Positions 57,168 through 64,000 of a stretch of 64,000 nucleotides of DNA are shown here, piece after piece; positions within the stretch are counted from its first letter, which is position 1, and each line of letters opens with the position of its first letter. The DNA is taken from positions 1 through 64,000 of the forward strand of contig JAJNNY010000086.1 in assembly GCA_022453515.1 (NCBI GenBank). Direction: 5' to 3'. The stretch comes from Astrocystis sublimbata. Taxonomy: Eukaryota > Ascomycota > Sordariomycetes > Xylariales > Xylariaceae. The translations under genes and the position numbers were made by a program. The notes beneath the pieces were generated by a model, which was not told where the DNA came from, searched no databases, and was given only the letters and a program-made list of their open reading frames with translations.

Positions 57168-58424
57168 ATGGACTTCCCACCTTTCGATTGGGATATCCCC
57201 ATTATTCCCGGGCGCCATGGCTGCACTATTCTAGATGAGATGTGGAGGACCCGGTCCGTCCCGTCCCTAGCAGGCTCACGCCTCCAAAGCGAAACGGCAC
57301 CTGCGACAGATGACGAATCCCGCCCCCGTAACGACTCGGCACCCAGGGTCAGGAAATCCCGCTCCCGCCACGATTCGGCACCCAGGGTCAGGAAACCCCG
57401 CACAGCCGCCGTGCGCGCAGCCGAGGAGGACGCAAAGCTGTGGACAATCAGCGCCAGCGCCGACGACTACGAAGCCAGTCGCGCCGCGCTGTACGACGAG
57501 AAACGCACCCGTCGCGCATCATGGGCCAGCAAATCGGCCTTCCACCCCTTCCCACGTCTGCCGCCGGAGCTGCGCCACTACGTCTGGAAGCTGGCCACAG
57601 AGGAGCCGACCCGGGTGCACTTCAGCGTGACCGAGTACCGGGAAGCGTACTCGGAGCGCCCGGAGTATGGCCTGTTCCCCTTGTCCTGGTCGAGCGGCAC
57701 AACACACCTCGTCTCGGCCCGCGCGACGGCGTATCTCCCGCCCTACCTGCTTGTCAGCCGCGAGGCGCACGACGTGGCGAGGCGGTTGTACAGGAGGGCT
57801 TTCCGCAGCTATGATGGCTCTGGCGGCGTCCTGGCCGCGTATCCTACGGCCCTCCGTGTCGACGGCGTCGACTCTTTCCGCTTGATCCACGCTGACGATC
57901 TGGATGAACTCGTCAGCGCCGTCACGGTGGCGCGCGGAAGGGATCCTGCCAGCCCCGAATTCATGTGGGACGGAGACATGATCTCATTCGATCGCGCGTT
58001 TAGGATCCCCGGTTTGAGGAGGCTCGAGGTCCGCGGGCTGGACTGGTGGGATCGGGTCACGGGTGTGCCGGCGCTGTGCAAGATCATCAATCCGGAGCTA
58101 GACCCCAACGACAACGCTCGCACGGTCGCCGGTTCATTGGCCAAAGTCCCGCCGCCGTCGGGGCTGCAGGTCGTTATTGAACTGGAGAATCGCCGCGAGG
58201 ATGATGGCTCGGAGGATTGCACATTCCGTTTCGCTGGAGACGTATCGGGTCTTCCCCGGCCAATACCATCGCCCGAGCGGCCGCGCATTACAAAGGCATT
58301 TTGGATCGAATTGCACGCCCTCGTTGAATTTCAACTAGAGTGCTGGAGGCGCTCTCTTGGCCGGTGGTTTATCGAGCATGACTGGCCGCGACAGGGCGAT
58401 GGTCCTGCTGGGGCTATAACATAG
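57168..58424 (+). CDS. 2EXR-domain protein with N-terminal tandem repeat
   Basis: 418 residues, one exon. Domain head FHPFPRLPPELRHYVWKLATEEPTRVHF (about residues 127-152) is 2EXR/F-box-like, followed by LLVSREAHDVARRLYRRAF. The N-terminal 90 residues are Arg/Ser-rich, with two 13-residue units (RNDSAPRVRKSRS and RHDSAPRVRKPRT). There is no signal peptide; a nuclear or cytosolic adaptor is possible but unproven. GC-rich coding sequence contrasts with the AT-rich flanks. Confidence 0.75.
   Translation: MDFPPFDWDIPIIPGRHGCTILDEMWRTRSVPSLAGSRLQSETAPATDDESRPRNDSAPRVRKSRSRHDSAPRVRKPRTAAVRAAEEDAKLWTISASADDYEASRAALYDEKRTRRASWASKSAFHPFPRLPPELRHYVWKLATEEPTRVHFSVTEYREAYSERPEYGLFPLSWSSGTTHLVSARATAYLPPYLLVSREAHDVARRLYRRAFRSYDGSGGVLAAYPTALRVDGVDSFRLIHADDLDELVSAVTVARGRDPASPEFMWDGDMISFDRAFRIPGLRRLEVRGLDWWDRVTGVPALCKIINPELDPNDNARTVAGSLAKVPPPSGLQVVIELENRREDDGSEDCTFRFAGDVSGLPRPIPSPERPRITKAFWIELHALVEFQLECWRRSLGRWFIEHDWPRQGDGPAGAIT
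57321..57398 (+). repeat. 39-bp tandem duplication in the 2EXR gene
   Basis: Two 39-bp units sharing TCGGCACCCAGGGTCAGGAAA, keeping the frame and adding 13 residues. High identity suggests a recent event. Confidence 0.8.
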
Positions 58425-58821
58425 TTGGTACGGTTGGGCAACACAGTATACTAAGTAATCCTTTACTACCCATTCGATATGCTTAGCCTTTAAGTGCGAT
58501 GGCGTGAGGAATTACTCCAGTTCATCAACTACCTAATACCAAAATGTGCAACCTTGCTGAAATTCCAATGTCGACCTGTGCGATGCGCTTATAGTAAGTA
58601 AAATGAGGGGTGATATGTCAATACGTGTTCCAAGGTGGTTGTGGCTTCGAACAGGTGGGGGCCGAGAGGGAACGTGATACAGAACGTTCTGATTGGAGTC
58701 GAATCTCATTGGGAGTTGCCGAGTGCAACTCGTTTGCACTGCTGTAAGCAGGCTTAGCCGTAAGTTCTTGATTCACCATTTCGTCCGACGAACACTCTTG
58801 AAGACTCCGTCCCCTGAAGCA
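58425..58821. other. intergenic, promoter of the DnaJ gene
   Basis: About 400 bp; no other feature. The frame of the DnaJ exon extends upstream without support. Confidence 0.5.
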
Positions 58822-60070
58822 ATGGCGCCGGCACTGACTACCGAAGACTTTTACATGGTTCTCGGAATCGACCAGACTGCGACGGCCGAGGTCATCAACC
58901 GATCGTATCGACAGCTTGCACTGAAGCACCATCCGGATCGCAATGCCGGCCGCGACACGACTGCAGCTTTCCAACTGGTATGTGAATCAATCGGCGCGAC
59001 GTTGGTATCCGTTTGTTCGTCAGTGAACCTTTGATAGTGTGCTAAGATGGAGAATCCCCCAGCTCGGAAGGGCCTACGAGACATTGAAGGACGAGAGCAA
59101 ACGCCGAGCTTACGACCTCCTCTACCCTTCCATAAGACGATCCCACACAAACCCTCAAACATCTCGTGCGCCTTCTACCTCGGAGTCGCAACCCGAAATA
59201 CCCAGCGAAGCATCCCAAATCAGCAAGCTTGTAAAGTCGAAGCTGGATCGTCAAGCACGATGGTGGCCTCAAAGGGCCATGTTCGAATCCGCCATTTCCC
59301 AACTAAAGAAAGATATCCATGATTTAAAGCAGCAAATCAGGAACTTGGAGAGCATCGCAGCTGCCGAGAAAGAGGAGGAAGCCTGGGATCAAAGTTGGAG
59401 CGCATGGTTGCTATCACCGATCTATAACAAAGCCCAAACTAGCGAGGATGAAAAGGCACGCATTGATAGAGAAAGGCAGGAAAGAAGGATCGAGAAGGAC
59501 ATGAAGGAGAGGCGACTACATGCTAAGATTTCGGAATTCGAAAAGCAAAAAGCTCTTCTGAAAGATCGCCAAGCTGAGATAAACAAAGCCGGCAAGGTCG
59601 ATGATCAGCACATCAAAGTACTTCAGGATAAGATTCTCTATAGACAAGCTCTAGCGAGGGAGGCGAAGGAGAGGGCGCAGAGAGAGGAGGCGGCCAAATT
59701 GCGCAAGCGAGAGCAAGAAGAGAGGGAGAAGCGGCAACGAGAAGCGGCAGAGGAGTCGGCACGCAAGTGGAAACAACAGCAGGAGGAGTGGGAGAGGCGG
59801 AACCGTGAATTGGCAGAGCAGGTGAGAATACGTCAGGCCGCAGCAGGTCGAAGGCGAGTCGATGCCTTTGATGATGACGACAGTCGCGGGTTTTCAACAG
59901 TTGGGTTGTGCGTCCACGATGGCTGGTGGGCAAAGGTGCAAGGCCGTACAAGATGCCCACTCTGCTCAGACGTCTGGAGCTATCTGCTGGAATGCCCGGG
60001 ATGCGACATGAGAGCATGTCCAAAATGCCAGGCTATCATACGCCCGAGATATACTCGTCGCAGAGGGTGA
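58822..60070 (+). CDS. DnaJ (J-domain) protein with C-terminal Cys-rich zinc-binding region
   Basis: Exon 1 (58822-58977) and exon 2 (59063-60070), 85-bp intron (GTATGT..CCCAG), 387 residues. The J domain spans the splice: DFYMVLGIDQTATAEVINRSYRQ, HHPDRN (HPD, required to stimulate Hsp70 ATPase), then LGRAYETLKDESKRRAYD. A long charged coiled coil (about residues 135-300, rich in KERAQREEAAK-type repeats) follows, and the C-terminus has paired Cys (CPLCSDVWSYLLECPGCDMRACPKC) likely to bind zinc. This layout is common in fungal J-proteins of unknown client. No signal peptide or membrane span, so cytosolic or nuclear. Confidence 0.88.
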
Positions 60071-60563
60071 GGGAGAGTCTCCTTTTTGTCTTTGTAGCAT
60101 TGTAATACCCGCCACTTAGGTATAGACAGACTATATTATGAGTTTCTCTTGATTTAACTGCCTAGGTACCTACCTCGGTTGCAAGAATTCCCCAGCTGTC
60201 GACCACATTAGCACTGGGCGGCTTCTGACTAGTCTTTCAAAATCGATATGACGGCAGGTACCCAGACGTGCCAGGCTGCTACGATGCTTGCTTTGCCACT
60301 TTATCGTGTCACACGATGTGTCTGGTGAAGCAGGCATGACGGAGCCTGTACGCCCACACGATAATTAGAGCCGGCAGCCACTGCCGGCCTCGACTCACAC
60401 ATTGTCTTACACCAACTGCCATATCGAGCCGGGAATGTCATGGACATGGTTCCAAAACAAACTGAACCTACTTCAGCCACCAACGTGGATGAGAAGCCTT
60501 CTGAGCTGATCCATGCGAGACCCTACCCTCAGCAAGACCTCAGAACAACATAACACCTCGATC
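60071..60563. other. intergenic, no gene seen
   Basis: About 490 bp, including CTAGGTACCTACC near 60164; promoter of the next gene. Confidence 0.5.
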
Positions 60564-61973
60564 ATGAAGTTGTTGAGACTCACAATTACCCTGTTGGCTA
60601 CTGCTGGTATGTTGGCCTTGTCCTGTCTTATGCTTCCCACTATCACTACAGCAAGCTTACAAGAATTCCTACCCGGAAGCGTCCAGCCAGGCTGATGTAT
60701 CGCCCTGCCCCAACGTCCCTGATGCCATCGCCAAGTACAACACCGCTCCAGGATGGACTTACACCAAGGTGTTTGGCGGACTGCACAACCCCCGTGACCT
60801 GACAATTGACCACCAGGGCCGCCTCCTCATCGTAGAGGACGGGACCGGCGTGAGCCAGCACCTCGTCGACGCGAACGGGTGCATCATCAATTCCCGGCGC
60901 CTCATCTCAAATCCTGATCTCAACCACGGACTAGCCCTGAGCGCCGACGGCCATACTCTATACGCGAGCTCGGCCACTTCTGTCTTCCGCTGGGGATACG
61001 ACTCGCACACGGGCGATATCAATCCGACCCCTGTCGTGGTCATCTCAGGAATGGCGACATCGGGCCACAGCACGCGAACGCTGATCATCCCACCCAACCA
61101 CCAGGACTTGCTCGTCGTCTCGCATGGCTCCAACGCGAATCTCGACCTAGACACCAGCAACCCGAAGGTCGCCAGGGCCATTGTGAAAGTCTTCAACATG
61201 ACGGAGATGCCGTCGGGCGGATACGACTACGTCTCGCAGGGCTGGAACGCCGGATTCGGGCTGCGCAATGAGGTCGGGCTCGCATTCGACCAGAACAACA
61301 TGTAACGATATCCCCATGCTTCTGACAACCCATATCATAAGAAGTGGCAATGCTGACATGGCGTAGGCTCTGGGGCGTCGAGAACAGCGCCGACAACCTA
61401 GTCCGCACCCTCAACGACACATCGACAGACATCCACACGGACAACCCCGCCGAGAAACTCAACTACCTAGGCGACGTAACGCGCGCAAACGACAACTGGT
61501 ACGGCTACCCGGTGTGTTTCGCCGTATGGAGCCCCGGAGAATTCACCGACCATGCTTTCCAAGTCGGGCAGCAGTTCGTGCAGCAGCCCACGGCGGATTT
61601 CGACGACGACACCTGCAGCCACATATCAGTGGCGCCCATGCTCAGCTTCCAGGCGCACTCGGCGCCGCTCGGCTGCCGCTTCGACGCCCACTTCAACAAC
61701 CTGTTCGTCGCATTCCACGGCAGCTGGGACCGCCAGCCGCCTACGGGATATAAAGTCGTCGCCGTCCCCTTCGCCCAGGGCCGCGATGGGTCCTTCGCGC
61801 CTGAGGCGGCGTCGTGGAGTCTCAGGGGCAGCATTGATGTGTTCTATCCGCAGGACGAGGCGCAGTGCTCGTCGTCGAACTGTATTCGTCCTGTGGGGTT
61901 GGTGTTTGATGGGAAGGGGCGGCTTTATGTGACGAGCGACACGTCGGGCGAGTTGTATATGCTTTCTATGTAA
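60564..61973 (+). CDS. secreted PQQ-type sugar (L-sorbosone) dehydrogenase-like beta-propeller
   Basis: Exons 60564-60606, 60656-61301 and 61367-61973, 431 residues. Signal peptide MKLLRLTITLLATA. Propeller motifs include GGLHNPRDLTIDHQGRLLIVEDG, NHGLALSADGHTLYASSATSVFRW, GFGLRNEVGLAFD, LWGVENSADNL and a final GLVFDGKGRLYVTSDTSGELY. This matches fungal proteins annotated as L-sorbosone/glucose dehydrogenases, related to AA12 PQQ-dependent pyranose dehydrogenases. Extracellular oxidation of sugars is the likely role; the cofactor was not checked residue by residue. The first intron (49 bp, acceptor AGCAAG) was preferred because the alternative CAG three bases earlier leads to an early stop. 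Confidence 0.85.
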
Positions 61974-62355
61974 AGCGCCAAGTCGGCAGGGTGCCGATGG
62001 TGTGTGATAAGTCACCGTGACATCGTGGAGGCCAAGATCGACCCAGTTTGCTGCTTTGCCATGACTTCGCCAAGGCAGCGATCATTACCTAGAATCAGAA
62101 AGCATTCCGATATGCCCAAGTTTTGAGAACGTCTTGTTATAAGTCGAAGGCCCCGCGACAGCACCGTAGAAATGATGCTCGTAAGTACAGCTATAGCGCC
62201 TGTTATAACGAGAAAAAGCATCAATGACTCAATGACTCTTTCATAACGGATCAAGTGAAAATGGAAATATGCACTGCTAAGAATGTTCGGAGTGAATCTC
62301 GGCCACTCCACATTTTATTGCTACGGATTGCGTGATTTAGATTATTCCAGCCCTC
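61974..62355. other. intergenic between convergent genes
   Basis: About 380 bp; nothing recognised. Confidence 0.5.
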
Positions 62356-64000
62356 TCATACCGAAGCCTGTCTCCTGCCATGCTTCTCATCCGACACATC
62401 AGAGTGCTCCGCATGGTCAGCGTGGCCATCCAGCATATCCGCATGCTTCTCATTGATGGCCTCGTCCAGCCTATCAGCATCGACATTGCCAAATCTCCCA
62501 ATCTTGTACCAAGGCAGCTCGAAGAGGCGGTTCATGCTCTCCAGCGAGCGGCCGCCCGTCTCGGGCACGAAGAACCACACCCACACGCCGCCCAGCACGG
62601 TGACGGCCGAGAAGAACCAGAAGGTGCCCCCCGGCGTGATGCCGCCCAGCCGCGTCGACAGCAGCAGCACGGGCACGGCGCGCGAGTTGCCGTACTGGTT
62701 GGCGAAGTGCAGCGTCATGGCCAGCGACGTCGACACGGCGCGGATGCGTAGCGGGAACAGCTCCGCCGTCAGCAGGTACTGCATCGAGTTCCAGCCCAGC
62801 GCCCAGCCGAAGCCGGACAGGTAGATCATGGCGATGGCGCCGCGCGAGGCGGCCGCCTCGTACTGCGGCAGCACATAGCTGTCGTCGACTCCCAGCTCCG
62901 GCACCGCGGTTAAAAACCCGGCGATGTAAGTCACCGCGATGGCCTGCAGCGTGATGCCGAGGAGCAGCGCGCGCTTGCGCCCGATGACGTCGACGAGGAA
63001 CAAAGCGCAGCCTAGCGCCGCCGTCAGCTTGACGATGCCGAAGACGCCGCTGACCAGCAGCGACTCGTTGGTCCCCTTGATGCCGAGGATGGCGAACAGG
63101 TCGGGCGCGTACAGCGTGATGGAGCCGGCGCCGCTCCATTGCGAAAGCACCTGTACGGTTAAGGCGAGGTAGAGGCGGTATGCGTTCTTGGGGATCAGGA
63201 ACATCTCCTTGAGAACTCCCGTCCAGCTCGAGCCCATCGTCGCCTCGAGCTCTTCCTCGTGCGCGGCGCGGATCGCGCTGATCTCGTTAACGACGTACGA
63301 GTGGTCGGGCGGTAGTTGCCGGATGCGCGACATGGTGCGCAGGGCCTCTTCGTGCCGGCCCTGCTTGATCAGGTACCGCGGTGACTCGGATTGCAGGAAT
63401 GTGAGGAGGAAGATGAGCCCGGCGAAGATGATGTGGAGGCTGGAGGGGACGAGCTAAGGGTTGGCGTGTTAGTTATTTTTCATTTGTGGCAGGGGGTTGT
63501 TGTGAGATGAGATGGGAGGAGTGAGAATGTGGGAGTGAGTGAGAGTATGGGAGTGGGTGAGAGTAAGGAGTTGTTACGTACCCATCGGTTGGGTGTCGTA
63601 TCTCCGATATTCACTTGGGCGCCATAGTTGGTGAAGTACGCAAGGACGATACCGAGGTAGACGCAGCCGGTGAAGATACAGGTGCAGAGACCTCGGATCG
63701 ACGCGGGGGCTATCTCAGCGATATAGACGGGTCCGACAACGGGCGTCTGGCCGACACCGAGACCAGCGACGAACCGACCCGCATACACGGCGCCGAGGTT
63801 GTTTCCGTGGCCCATGAAGATGGCGATACCCAAGATCCAGAGCAGACAGAGCTGGCGCGTCGCCCAGATACGACCGATGCGATCGCAGATCAAGAAGGCG
63901 ATCAGAGCGCCGGCGATGGAGCCGACCTGCACCATGGCCGAGACGTTGGCCTTGATGTTAGCCTGCTCCGTCTTGCTGTAGTCGTCATAGTTGATCGAGG
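62356..64000 (-). CDS. sugar/quinate-type MFS transporter, 5' end outside window
   Basis: Exon 62356-63453 and exon 63582 to beyond 64000, 128-bp intron (GTACGT..CTTAG), phase 0. The visible part starts within the first loop (SINYDDYSKTEQANIKAN) and lacks TM1. Sugar-porter marks: RIGRIWATRQL after TM2, GRFVAGLGVGQTPVVGPVYIAEIAPASIRG, SPRYLIKQGRHEEAL, QWSGAGSITLYAPDLF, DVIGRKRALL, and PETGGRSLESMNRLFE near the end. The family includes quinate, hexose and pentose importers at the plasma membrane; the quinate-permease type looks closest. C-terminal tail is His/Asp-rich (HADMLDGHADHAEHSD). Confidence 0.92.

Overview
The window looks like chromosomal DNA of a filamentous ascomycete (Pezizomycotina, most likely Sordariomycetes). 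Genes are spread over both strands, and most have short introns of about 45-150 bp with GT..AG ends. The gene content is typical of these fungi: HET, DUF6604, DUF3176, 2EXR and DUF7730 proteins, a LysM chitinase and a single dispersed 5S rRNA gene. No species can be named from the sequence alone. All exon models were built by hand from splice sites and reading frames, without transcripts or database searches.

Layout. 0.2-4.6 kb: a DUF6604 protein and a short-chain dehydrogenase. 5-14.4 kb: an accessory stretch rich in secreted proteins, with a Cys-rich secreted protein (start apparently frameshifted), a small hypothetical protein, a small secreted protein interrupted by a stop, and a divergent pair made of a killer-toxin-like LysM/CBM18/GH18 chitinase and a secreted protein of unknown function. 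15.5-22.1 kb: a 2EXR protein, a HET-domain protein, a compact 5S rRNA gene and a DUF7730-like protein. 22.1-30 kb: gene-poor, with one multi-membrane-segment protein and one small tail-anchored protein. 30.3-49.3 kb: mostly housekeeping genes, including an MFS exporter, the ATRIP homologue (uvsD/rad26), CDP-diacylglycerol synthase, a DUF3176 membrane protein, beta-carbonic anhydrase, a GPI-anchored GH128-like protein and a peroxisomal thiolase with a PTS2. 50-64 kb: a membrane protein, a cytochrome P450 with a frameshift, a second 2EXR protein, a DnaJ protein, a secreted sorbosone-dehydrogenase-like beta-propeller and a sugar MFS transporter that runs off the right edge.

The most interesting points are as follows. 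(1) The chitinase resembles the delivery subunit of yeast killer toxins. It carries a hydrophobic C-terminal module and faces a secreted orphan protein across a shared 1.2-kb promoter holding two copies of a 13-bp motif. (2) The 5S rRNA gene differs from the common fungal sequence, yet every helix checked is restored by compensatory pairs; it has a TATA at -29 and a T-run terminator. (3) Several accessory genes carry apparent single-base lesions (a frameshifted start, an in-frame TAG, a P450 frameshift plus a GC splice donor), which mean either pseudogenes or sequence errors. (4) The HET protein contains a 50-residue internal duplication.
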